This document shows positions 1 through 5,533 of a stretch of 5,533 nucleotides of DNA, in pieces. Source of the DNA: Armatimonadota bacterium (GTDB lineage Bacteria; Armatimonadota; Zipacnadia; Zipacnadales; VGFC01); NCBI GenBank assembly GCA_016869015.1, contig VGFB01000324.1, positions 1-5,533 of the forward strand, written 5' to 3'. Within the stretch, counting starts at the first letter, position 1. Every line of letters begins with the position of its first letter. A model generated the notes under the pieces. It saw only the letters and a list, made by a program, of their open reading frames with translations, was not told where the DNA came from and ran no database searches. The position numbers and the translations under genes are program-made.

Positions 1-96
1 GGCAGCGGCGACGGTTCAGGCCCCGGCGAGGGCAGCGGCCGCGGCGTGGGCACCGGCGAGGGCGACGGAGCCGGCCCCGGCAGCGGCCTTGGTGAG
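1..96 (+). repeat. Gly-X dipeptide repeat region within the DUF4159 gene
   Basis: Codons 1-32 of the open frame alternate perfectly: every odd codon is Gly (mostly GGC) and every even codon is variable (Ser, Asp, Pro, Glu, Arg, Val, Thr, Ala, Leu). This makes 16 uninterrupted GX units with a 6-bp period. The run continues to the left edge, so its full length is unknown. After residue 32 it gives way to irregular Gly-rich sequence. It probably encodes a flexible, disordered or secreted linker; that is inference. Confidence 0.85.
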
Positions 97-1284
97 CCCA
101 TCCTGGTGGCGATGGCCGGCCCCGGAGGCGGCTACGGGCAGGGCAACACGGCCCTGCCCCTCGGCTGGCCGGACGGCACAGACACCGACGGCGCGCCCGG
201 CTTCCCATGGCTTCAGCCCGGGCTGGGTAAGGCGGGTGGAGGCGGGCCGGGGATGTTCGGCGGCCCGCACGGCTCCGGCTCCGGCGGCGGCTACCCCGGT
301 GTCGGCGGCAAGCTGACTCCCGGCTTTGGCGGCATTCCCGGCGGCATGGGCATCGACATTCCGCCGCCCTACATTGCCGGGGGAGGCGGGGGAGGCGGCG
401 GCGATGAGCCGGGCGGCCCCGGCGTGTTCGGCCCGCTGACGGTCGGCGGCGTTCCGGGCGGCACAGGCACCGGTGGAGGAGGAGGGCTGACGGCGCTCGC
501 GCGCGGCGGCCTCGGGTTGCCGCTGCTCCCCGCAAGCATCGTCCGCCCGCTCATCGGGATCCACGGCGGCCTCGGAGGGCCGGGCGGGTCCGGCACCGGG
601 ACGGGTGCGGTGGCCAAGGCGGGCCCCGGGGGGATCTACGCCGATCTCGTGGGCACCTTCGACATCCCCGTGGGCGTCACGAACTCCGACTACAACACCG
701 ATGAGGTCAGCGTGCTGAACCTCCTCGGCGTGATGCGCGACCGAACGAACGTCCGCGTTACCATCGACAACCGCTACGTGCCGATCACCTACGACGACAT
801 CAAGGACATGCCGATGCTCTGGGTCAGCGGGCACAAACCGCTGAGCTGGACCGCGGAGGAGCGGGCCGCCCTGAAGCAGTACGTCGAGAACGGCGGCACG
901 CTGCTGGTCGAGGACTGCCACGGGCCCTTCGCGCAGGTCATGCCCAACGAGATCCGGCGGACCTTCGGTAAGGAGCTCGAGCCCGTTCCGATGGACGACG
1001 AGCTCTTCCGGTCCTTCTACGTGATCGACGAGCTGCCCGCCGGCGACGTGCAGGAGCGGCTGCCGATCCGCGGCGTGCGCACCGCCGACGGCCGGCTGGG
1101 CGTGATCTACTCCTCCAACGACTACAGCGACGCCTGGAAGGTCCCGCGCGGCTCCTATGTCGCCGATGCCGACAAGGAGCAGGCCTACCGCATGGGGATC
1201 AACTGGTACGTCTACATCCTCGCCCACTGGCGCCGCGGTCAGGGCCAAGCCGCCGCCGCGCCGAAGCTCCCCGGGATGCCGTAG
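1..1284 (+). CDS. DUF4159-domain protein with Gly-rich N-terminal half (5' truncated)
   Basis: The frame is open from the first base and ends at TAG 1282-1284, so 427 residues are visible and the true start lies upstream. The in-frame GTG at 46 sits inside a repeat and is not a credible start. Visible residues 1 to about 212 are low complexity, dominated by Gly with Pro, Ser and Ala. From about residue 213 (YADLVGTFDIP, near nt 637) the sequence becomes an ordinary globular domain that I recognise as DUF4159. It shows the W-V-S-G-H-K segment, then L-K-Q-Y-V-E-N-G-G-T-L-L-V-E-D-C, the F-R-S-F-Y segment, D-G-R-L-G-V-I-Y-S-x-N-D, and a closing Y-R-M-G-I-N-W-Y-V-Y. DUF4159 is thought to have a class I glutamine amidotransferase-like fold, often in envelope-associated proteins; its biochemical role is unknown. 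Whether this copy has a signal peptide or membrane anchor cannot be seen. The domain call is strong and the function is unknown. Confidence 0.85.
   Translation, partial: GSGDGSGPGEGSGRGVGTGEGDGAGPGSGLGEPILVAMAGPGGGYGQGNTALPLGWPDGTDTDGAPGFPWLQPGLGKAGGGGPGMFGGPHGSGSGGGYPGVGGKLTPGFGGIPGGMGIDIPPPYIAGGGGGGGGDEPGGPGVFGPLTVGGVPGGTGTGGGGGLTALARGGLGLPLLPASIVRPLIGIHGGLGGPGGSGTGTGAVAKAGPGGIYADLVGTFDIPVGVTNSDYNTDEVSVLNLLGVMRDRTNVRVTIDNRYVPITYDDIKDMPMLWVSGHKPLSWTAEERAALKQYVENGGTLLVEDCHGPFAQVMPNEIRRTFGKELEPVPMDDELFRSFYVIDELPAGDVQERLPIRGVRTADGRLGVIYSSNDYSDAWKVPRGSYVADADKEQAYRMGINWYVYILAHWRRGQGQAAAAPKLPGMP
379..396 (+). repeat. Tandem 9-bp direct repeat (GGGGGAGGC x2) encoding poly-Gly
   Basis: Two perfect adjacent copies of GGGGGAGGC lie at 379-387 and 388-396, followed by GGCGGC. 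Together they encode eight consecutive Gly codons (visible residues 127-134) before an Asp. The repeat is in frame and a multiple of three, so slippage would change linker length without shifting the frame. The G runs could also form a two-tetrad quadruplex, which is inference. Confidence 0.75.
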
Positions 1285-1300
1285 CTGAGTCGGCCCTCAG
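1285..1300. terminator. Possible short bidirectional hairpin between convergent genes
   Basis: CTGAG (1285-1289) and CTCAG (1296-1300) form a perfect 5-bp stem around a 6-nt loop, directly after the TAG of the DUF4159 gene. The right arm includes the TGA stop of the PHP gene (1297-1299, reverse strand). Neither side has a U-tract and the stem is short, so it is a weak candidate for intrinsic termination. It is the only hairpin I found at this junction. Confidence 0.25.
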
Positions 1301-2184
1301 TCTCGCCAGAAGGGGTTGGTCCAGGCCTTGCGGCCGGACTCGTCGAGGCACTCCACGCGGATGGGGTTCCAGTCGGGGCTGAGAGGCAGAGTGACCTGCG
1401 TGTACGGACCGCCGTTGGGGGCAAGCTGGTACGTCGTCATGCCGCAGCCGGCGCTCGGGCAGATGACGTGCACCGCCCGGCAGGGCGAGCAGCGGACGGT
1501 GACCTGCTTGTCGCCGAGGGTCACGCCCTCGATGGAGGGCCCGCGCGAGGCGTAGAAGCTGCCCGCCGCAATGGCCTCGAGGATCCCCTCCGCCGACCCG
1601 TCCTCGGTCTTCACCATGATCCAGCCGCCCAGCGTGTCGGGGTAGTGGCAGTGGGCGTCATCGACTGCGAAGCCCAGGAGTCGCTCGCCGCGGGCGAGGA
1701 GCTCGTCCCAGTGCACCGCGCTGTCGCCGCGCCCGATCCCGTACTCGCAGGTCGAGTTGAAGACCTCCAGGCCGATCGGCCCGCTGAGTCCCTGGAGGTC
1801 GCGGTAGGTCAGTGAAGTCCAGTAGGGATGGGCGATGAAGGTGAAGCGCGAGCACGGGACGATTGCATCGAGGCCGGCCTGCAGCGTTACGTCCCTGGGC
1901 ACGTCGATCTGAGTCTCCATCCCGATCGCGACCAGGTGGTGGGTCTGGCCCAGCTCCCCGGTTCCCGGGTGCAGCTCCATCCCCGGCAACAAGATGAGAC
2001 CGTCGGTGTCGAGTCCGTCGCCGGGAGTGAGGCGGCCGTGGTCGGTGATGGCGAGGAAGTCATACCCCGCCTTGCGGTAATGGTCGACCGCCTGCTGGGG
2101 GGTGAACTTGCCATCGGAGTTCGTGGTGTGGGTGTGAAGATTGCCCTTCAGGAAGCTGCCCGGCAGTTCGAACGGATTGTGCAC
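1297..2184 (-). CDS. PHP-domain metallohydrolase, CehA/McbA-like
   Basis: This complete 295-residue gene starts at GTG 2184-2182. An in-frame TGA lies two codons upstream and GAGGTGA precedes the start at good spacing, so the start is well fixed. The PHP motifs appear in order: N-L-H-T-H-T (H17, H19) with D24; I-T-D-H-G (H49); P-G-M-E-L-H (E70); T-H-H (H82/H83); F-I-A-H-P (H119); and V-D-D-A-H (D176, H178). These are the expected ligands of a polynuclear metal centre, so catalysis looks intact. Residues from about 205 form a C-terminal beta-rich region (S-F-Y-A-S-R-G-P, ending A-W-T-N-P-F) typical of CehA/McbA-type proteins. PHP proteins hydrolyse phosphoesters, and CehA/McbA hydrolyse carbamate esters; the substrate here cannot be told. 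No signal peptide is seen, so it is probably cytoplasmic. It is divergent from the glycosidase-like gene and convergent with the DUF4159 gene. Confidence 0.9.
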   Translation of the reverse strand: MHNPFELPGSFLKGNLHTHTTNSDGKFTPQQAVDHYRKAGYDFLAITDHGRLTPGDGLDTDGLILLPGMELHPGTGELGQTHHLVAIGMETQIDVPRDVTLQAGLDAIVPCSRFTFIAHPYWTSLTYRDLQGLSGPIGLEVFNSTCEYGIGRGDSAVHWDELLARGERLLGFAVDDAHCHYPDTLGGWIMVKTEDGSAEGILEAIAAGSFYASRGPSIEGVTLGDKQVTVRCSPCRAVHVICPSAGCGMTTYQLAPNGGPYTQVTLPLSPDWNPIRVECLDESGRKAWTNPFWRD

Positions 2185-2187
2185 GTC

Positions 2188-2194
2188 TCACCTC
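2188..2194 (-). promoter_or_regulatory. Shine-Dalgarno site of the PHP gene
   Basis: On the minus strand GAGGTGA is a seven-base match to the anti-16S consensus. Six bases separate its GAGG core from the GTG start at 2184. Its last three bases are also the in-frame TGA that blocks any upstream start, so this site decides the start codon. Confidence 0.75.
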
Positions 2195-2207
2195 TTCTGT
2201 AGCGCGC

Positions 2208-2236
2208 TCAGCCCGCGAGAGGGTTGCGTCGGCTGA
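2208..2236. repeat. Short inverted repeat in the divergent intergenic region
   Basis: TCAGCC (2208-2213) and GGCTGA (2231-2236) are perfect inverted 6-bp arms separated by 17 bp. An overlapping alternative pairing exists between GCCCG (2211-2215) and CGGGC (2238-2242). It lies just downstream of the candidate -10 of the PHP gene, so it could be an operator or a leader hairpin. Six-base arms arise often by chance in GC-rich DNA. Confidence 0.25.
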
Positions 2237-2243
2237 ACGGGCA

Positions 2244-2273
2244 ATTATCTACCGATCCTGCGAGTTCCTTCAC
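2244..2273 (-). promoter_or_regulatory. Candidate sigma70-like promoter for the PHP gene
   Basis: The intergenic region contains one AT-rich island (about 2243-2251) in otherwise GC-rich DNA. Read on the minus strand it gives GATAAT (2249-2244), a 5/6 match to the -10 consensus. GTGAAG (2273-2268) lies 18 bp upstream but matches the -35 consensus at only 3 of 6 positions. Transcription would begin near 2237, leaving a leader of about 50 nt before the GTG. On the plus strand I found only poorer hexamers for the glycosidase-like gene. This is a pattern match only. Confidence 0.3.
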
Positions 2274-2283
2274 CGCGCGAAGA

Positions 2284-2288
2284 TGAGG
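2284..2288 (+). promoter_or_regulatory. Shine-Dalgarno site of the glycosidase-like gene
   Basis: TGAGG lies 8 bases before the ATG at 2297. No ATG or GTG occurs in frame nearby upstream, and the ATG is followed at once by a textbook signal peptide, so site and start support each other. Confidence 0.6.
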
Positions 2289-2296
2289 CTGCGAAC

Positions 2297-4894
2297 ATGA
2301 GAGCGCTCGTGCTGTTGCTGCTCCTCCTGCTGCCCCTGGCCGCCCAGGCCTTGACCGTTCGCGTTGACCCCGCCGGGGGGGCGCCGCGTCTGCTCGTGGA
2401 TGGCAAGCCCGTTCGCGCGCGGATGTTCTGGGGTGCGTCCGCCGGCTCGCCGCTGCCCGTGAAGCCGGACGGCTCGGAGCTTACGTTCGAGTTCACCGCC
2501 CTGGAAGACGAGCCCCAGCGCGCGACGGTTCACTTCCGCTTCGGCCAGGAGGCCGGAGACATCATCCTCGACGACATCCGCGTGCAAGACCTGAATACGG
2601 GCCGCGAGGTGCTCCCCGTCTGCGGCTTCGAGGACGGGCAGGAGGACTTCGCAAAGGAGTGGACCTTCTGGCCGACGGGCGAAGCGAATACCGTGGCGAC
2701 GGTCGCCGTGGAGCCGAACGCGGGGCGGGACGGGTCGGGCGGGCTGCACGTGAAGCTGGTCGACCCGCCGGATGGCAAGTGGCCCGACTGGCACGTCTAC
2801 CACCAGGCGAACCTGGCGCTGGAGCGGGGCCGCCGCTACCGCGTGTCTGCGTGGCTCCGAGCCGACCCGGAGCGCTCGGTGGTGATCGCCTTCTACCGGC
2901 CCGGCAACCCCTATGTGCTCCTCGGCGGGCCGCCTGGGGTGTTCGAGGCGCAGGTCGCGCTGGCCGCCGAGGTGGGCGTGGACCTGGTGAGCTTCCCGAT
3001 GCCGATGCCGTGGCCCAAGCCCGGTGAGGAGCCGGACTGGCGCGCCTCGGAGGCGGCGTGCGAGCAGGTGCTGGGGGTGAACCCGAAGGCGCTGCTCCTG
3101 CCGCGTATCGGACTCTACCCGCCGCCGTGGTGGTATGAGGCGCACCCCGAGGAGCGGATGACCTGGGATGACGCCTCGGCCGAAGATTGGTACGACGTGG
3201 CCTCGCCCGTGTACCGGAAGGAGGCGGCGGAGCGGCTGAGGGCGTTGGTCGAGCACCTCGAGGCCACGCACGGGGATCACATCGCGGGCTACCACCCCTG
3301 TGGCCAGCACACCGGCGAGTGGTTCTACGTGCGGTCATGGGAGCGCGCGCTGAACGGCTACTCGCCATCCACGCAGCGGGCGTGGCAGGCGTGGCTGGGC
3401 GAGAGGTATGTGGACGATGCGGGCCTGCGGGAGGTCTGGGGGGATGACACGGCGAGGCTGGACTCGGCGGAGACGCCGTCGGCCGAGGCGCGTTACGCCG
3501 CGCCCGACGGGCTGCTGCGCAACCCCATCGCCGAGCGGCCGATCGTCGACTTCAACGAGTTCCAACAGCAGATGATGGGCGACTGCGTTCTGGAGCTGGC
3601 CCGGTCGGCGCGCGAGGCGTCGCAGGGCCGGAAACTGGTGGTCTTCTTCTACGGCTACGGGTTCGAGTTCGGCGCGCTGCCGACGTGCCCGGCCACCTCG
3701 GGGCACTACGCGCTGCGGAGGGTGCTCGACAGCCCCGACATCGACGTGCTCTGCTCGCCGATCTCCTACTTCGATCGCGGCCTCGGGCAGAGCGCCCCGG
3801 CGATGGCCGCCGCGGAGAGTGTCGCGCTGGCCGGGAAGATGTGGCTCAACGAGGACGATACCGCCACCTATCTCAGCACCGGCACCCCGCCGGGCTCGGC
3901 GGACCGAGTGAAGACGCTCGAGGAGACCAACCACCAGCTCGTGCGCAACGTCGGTCAGGAGGCCCTGCGGAACTTCGGGACCTGGTGGATGGACCTAACG
4001 GCCACCGGCTGGTTCAAGGACCCGGGCATGTGGGCGGAGATGGAGCGACTGCGGTCGCTGGATGAGGCGCTGCTGGCCGAGCCGACCCCCTATCGCCCGC
4101 CCATTGCCGCCATCATCGACGAGGCGAGCATGATCCGCGTGGCCGGCGGCGGAAGCGCGATGGCGCGCGCGGGCATCTACGAGGTCCGGCGGGCGCTCGC
4201 GCGCACCGGGGCGCCCTACGGGCAGTATCTCCTGGACGACGTGCTGGCGGGGAAGGTCGATGCGCAGGTGTACGTCTTCCTGAATGCGTGGTACCTCACG
4301 GCCGAGCAGCGGCGGATGCTGAGGGAGGAGACGCAGGGCCAAGCCTGCGTCTGGTGCTACGCACCCGGCTGCTACGACGGCGACCGGGCCTCCCTCCAGG
4401 CCATGCAGGAGCTGACCGGCTTCGAGCTGCAGCCGGTCTCACCCGACCGGGCGATGGCCTGGCCCACGGCCGAGGGTGACCGCTTGGGGGTGCGGACCGC
4501 TTTGGGCGCCGACGCGCCGGTGCGACCCCTGTTCGCCGCCCACGATGCCCGACCGGAGGAACGGCTTGCGTGTTACCCGGACGGCTCGGCTGCCGTCGCG
4601 CTGCGGCAGACGGAGCCCGGCCTGTCGGCGTTCGTCGGCCCCCCGGGGCTCACGTCGGAGGTGCTGCGCGCCGTCTGTCGGGCGGCGGGCGTTCACCTCT
4701 TCACGGAGACGGACTGCAATGTCTGGGCCAACGGACCCTTCATCGTCCTCCACGCCCCGCAGGCGGGCGAGTACATCCTCGACACCGGAGCGGACGGGCC
4801 GGTCACCGACATGCTGACCGGGCAGATCATCGGGGAAGGCCCGCGGCTGACCCTCGACCTACAAGTCGGGGAGACGCGGGTGCTGAGGCGGTAA
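2297..4894 (+). CDS. Secreted GH42-like multidomain glycoside hydrolase
   Basis: This complete 865-residue protein begins with a signal peptide: Arg2, a Leu-rich core (residues 4-14) and A-A-Q-A, with likely cleavage after Ala18. There is no lipobox Cys. Residues about 60-205 look like jelly-roll carbohydrate-binding sequence (I-I-L-D-D-I-R-V at 89-96; C-G-F-E-D-G at 109-114; Y-R-V-S-A-W-L-R at 181-188). Residues about 215-590 look like a GH42-type TIM barrel: P-P-P-W-W-Y near 275-280, then H-P-E, then S-P-V-Y-R at 303-307. Candidate catalytic residues are E341 (T-G-E-W-F) as acid/base and E519 (W-L-N-E-D-D) as nucleophile. Residues about 600-710 resemble the GATase-like trimerisation domain (I-I-D-E at 606-609; Y-L-L-D-D-V; V-W-C-Y-A-P-G). 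Residues about 795-865 form a small beta domain ending G-E-T-R-V-L. The substrate is probably a beta-linked glycan, not necessarily galactoside. Automated pipelines may label it beta-galactosidase or hypothetical. The glycosidase fold is likely; specificity and catalytic residues are inferred. Confidence 0.75.
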   Translation: MRALVLLLLLLLPLAAQALTVRVDPAGGAPRLLVDGKPVRARMFWGASAGSPLPVKPDGSELTFEFTALEDEPQRATVHFRFGQEAGDIILDDIRVQDLNTGREVLPVCGFEDGQEDFAKEWTFWPTGEANTVATVAVEPNAGRDGSGGLHVKLVDPPDGKWPDWHVYHQANLALERGRRYRVSAWLRADPERSVVIAFYRPGNPYVLLGGPPGVFEAQVALAAEVGVDLVSFPMPMPWPKPGEEPDWRASEAACEQVLGVNPKALLLPRIGLYPPPWWYEAHPEERMTWDDASAEDWYDVASPVYRKEAAERLRALVEHLEATHGDHIAGYHPCGQHTGEWFYVRSWERALNGYSPSTQRAWQAWLGERYVDDAGLREVWGDDTARLDSAETPSAEARYAAPDGLLRNPIAERPIVDFNEFQQQMMGDCVLELARSAREASQGRKLVVFFYGYGFEFGALPTCPATSGHYALRRVLDSPDIDVLCSPISYFDRGLGQSAPAMAAAESVALAGKMWLNEDDTATYLSTGTPPGSADRVKTLEETNHQLVRNVGQEALRNFGTWWMDLTATGWFKDPGMWAEMERLRSLDEALLAEPTPYRPPIAAIIDEASMIRVAGGGSAMARAGIYEVRRALARTGAPYGQYLLDDVLAGKVDAQVYVFLNAWYLTAEQRRMLREETQGQACVWCYAPGCYDGDRASLQAMQELTGFELQPVSPDRAMAWPTAEGDRLGVRTALGADAPVRPLFAAHDARPEERLACYPDGSAAVALRQTEPGLSAFVGPPGLTSEVLRAVCRAAGVHLFTETDCNVWANGPFIVLHAPQAGEYILDTGADGPVTDMLTGQIIGEGPRLTLDLQVGETRVLRR

Positions 4895-4902
4895 GCGCGC
4901 CA

Positions 4903-5533
4903 CTACTCCGCCCGCGCCAGAATGCCGACCTGAGGCTGAACCGCGGTCGCGAGGTCCGCATCGACGGCGGTCGCCCCGGCTTGCGTGAGCTTCACGTGAC
5001 CGGCGAGCTCGCCCGTCGCGGCGAAGGTCACCTCCCACGTGCCGGTCGCCGTCCTCACGCGCGCGCCCACGCCGCCGTCCGCCTCGATAGGCTCGGCGGC
5101 ATCCATCGCCGCAAGGCTCTGGTCGCCGACCTGGACCACATGCAGGAAGAGGTCCTCCGCGCGGGGCGAGCCCGGGCGGATCTCCACACGCCACTGGCCC
5201 ATCATCGCGAGGTTCTCGGGCGTCAGGTCGTTCGGCTGGAGGTCCCAGTTGCGGCCGGCAGCCCAGAACTCTCGACCGGGACCGCCGACGGGCGTCAGCA
5301 CGGCGTCGCGGGGCAAGAGCGTACGGCAGAAGAGGCGTCCCTCGCGATGGTCGGCGCGGAGCGTCTGTCCGTCGATCACCGGCTCGTGGGCCGTGTGCAG
5401 CAGCCACTCCTTGCGCAGCGCCGGGTCGGTGGTCGTAACGCGATCCAGGATGACGAAGCGATCAGGTAGCAGGAAGACCAGCTGCCGCGTGACCAGGCCG
5501 ACCTTCTCCGGGAGATTGCCCCCGTGCAGATAG
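4903..5533 (-). CDS. Heparinase II/III-like protein, C-terminal part (5' truncated)
   Basis: The reverse-strand frame is open from the right edge (first full codon 5532-5530) to TAG 4905-4903, showing 209 C-terminal residues. The internal GTG at 5379 is not the start, because strong family sequence continues upstream of it: G-L-V-T-R-Q-L-V-F-L-L-P-D-R-F-V-I-L-D-R-V, then K-E-W-L-L-H. This, with R-L-F-C-R-T-L-L-P, V-G-G-P-G-R-E-F-W and G-Q-W-R-V-E-I-R-P...D-L-F-L-H-V-V, is typical of the C-terminal beta-sandwich of heparinase II/III-like proteins. That family includes polysaccharide lyases of the heparinase/alginate lyase type. The alpha-toroid with the catalytic Tyr/His residues lies outside the window, so activity, substrate and signal peptide cannot be judged. 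It is convergent with the glycosidase-like gene across 8 bp and probably serves the same glycan-degrading lifestyle. Confidence 0.8.
   Translation of the reverse strand, partial: YLHGGNLPEKVGLVTRQLVFLLPDRFVILDRVTTTDPALRKEWLLHTAHEPVIDGQTLRADHREGRLFCRTLLPRDAVLTPVGGPGREFWAAGRNWDLQPNDLTPENLAMMGQWRVEIRPGSPRAEDLFLHVVQVGDQSLAAMDAAEPIEADGGVGARVRTATGTWEVTFAATGELAGHVKLTQAGATAVDADLATAVQPQVGILARAE

Noticed and set aside
16..1248. 410-residue open frame on the minus strand opposite the DUF4159 gene
   Set aside because: It is an antisense shadow caused by GC-rich Gly codons. Its translation is low-complexity Ala/Gly/Arg/Val/His with no recognisable domain, while the plus strand encodes a clear DUF4159 domain.
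2375..2381. Run of seven G early in the glycosidase-like gene, a possible phase-variable tract
   Set aside because: The downstream frame is intact to a full-length protein, and a seven-base G run is unremarkable at this GC content.
2270..3310. 346-residue open frame on the minus strand
   Set aside because: It lies opposite the signal peptide, binding module and barrel of the glycosidase-like gene, is rich in Arg, His and Pro, and shows no family motifs.
3335..3934. 199-residue minus-strand open frame inside the glycosidase-like gene
   Set aside because: It is antisense to conserved barrel sequence, with shadow-type composition and no motif.
4887..4912. GGCGG/CCGCC arms across the second convergent junction as a terminator
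   Set aside because: The arms are only 5 bp with a 16-nt loop and no U-tract, which is expected by chance in such GC-rich sequence.
4570..5469. 299-residue open frame on the plus strand spanning the last two genes
   Set aside because: It overlaps the well-supported 3' end of the glycosidase-like gene in another frame and lies antisense to the heparinase-like gene. Its Arg-rich sequence has no domain.
1..5533. CRISPR array, tRNA/rRNA, insertion sequence or phage-type defence module
   Set aside because: No spaced repeats, RNA gene signatures, transposase motifs or terminal inverted repeats were seen. Coding covers nearly the whole window with ordinary enzyme families.

Overview
This is a very GC-rich (by eye about two thirds G+C), densely coded bacterial window. 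It holds four protein-coding genes on alternating strands (+, -, +, -). No RNA gene, CRISPR array, insertion sequence or phage gene was seen. The mix of a DUF4159 protein, a CehA/McbA-type PHP metallohydrolase, a secreted GH42-like multidomain glycosidase and a heparinase II/III-type protein resembles polysaccharide-degrading bacteria of the Armatimonadota, Planctomycetota or Lentisphaerota type. That placement is inference from gene families and base composition. No marker gene is present.

Layout. (1) Positions 1-1284 (+) hold the 3' part of a gene for a protein with a glycine-rich, low-complexity N-terminal half and a DUF4159 C-terminal domain; its start lies outside the window. (2) Positions 1297-2184 (-) hold a complete 295-residue PHP-domain metallohydrolase, tail to tail with gene 1 across 12 bp. 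(3) A 112-bp divergent intergenic region (2185-2296) carries both ribosome binding sites, an AT-rich island with a possible promoter and a short inverted repeat. (4) Positions 2297-4894 (+) hold a complete 865-residue secreted protein: signal peptide, carbohydrate-binding-like beta-sandwich, GH42-like TIM barrel, GATase-like domain and small C-terminal beta domain. (5) Positions 4903-5533 (-) hold the C-terminal 209 residues of a heparinase II/III-like protein, tail to tail with gene 3 across 8 bp; its start lies beyond the right edge.

How they fit. The glycosidase-like and heparinase-like genes point to degradation of a complex, possibly uronate-containing glycan. The PHP protein is a plausible hydrolase in the same setting, but no substrate can be read from sequence. 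The DUF4159 protein has no evident link to the others. No two neighbouring genes share a strand, so there is no operon inside the window. I do not see a clearly new biological system. The best leads are the secreted GH42-like enzyme, whose putative acid/base Glu lacks the usual preceding Asn, the Gly-rich/DUF4159 fusion, and a Cys cluster in the C-terminal domain of the PHP protein.
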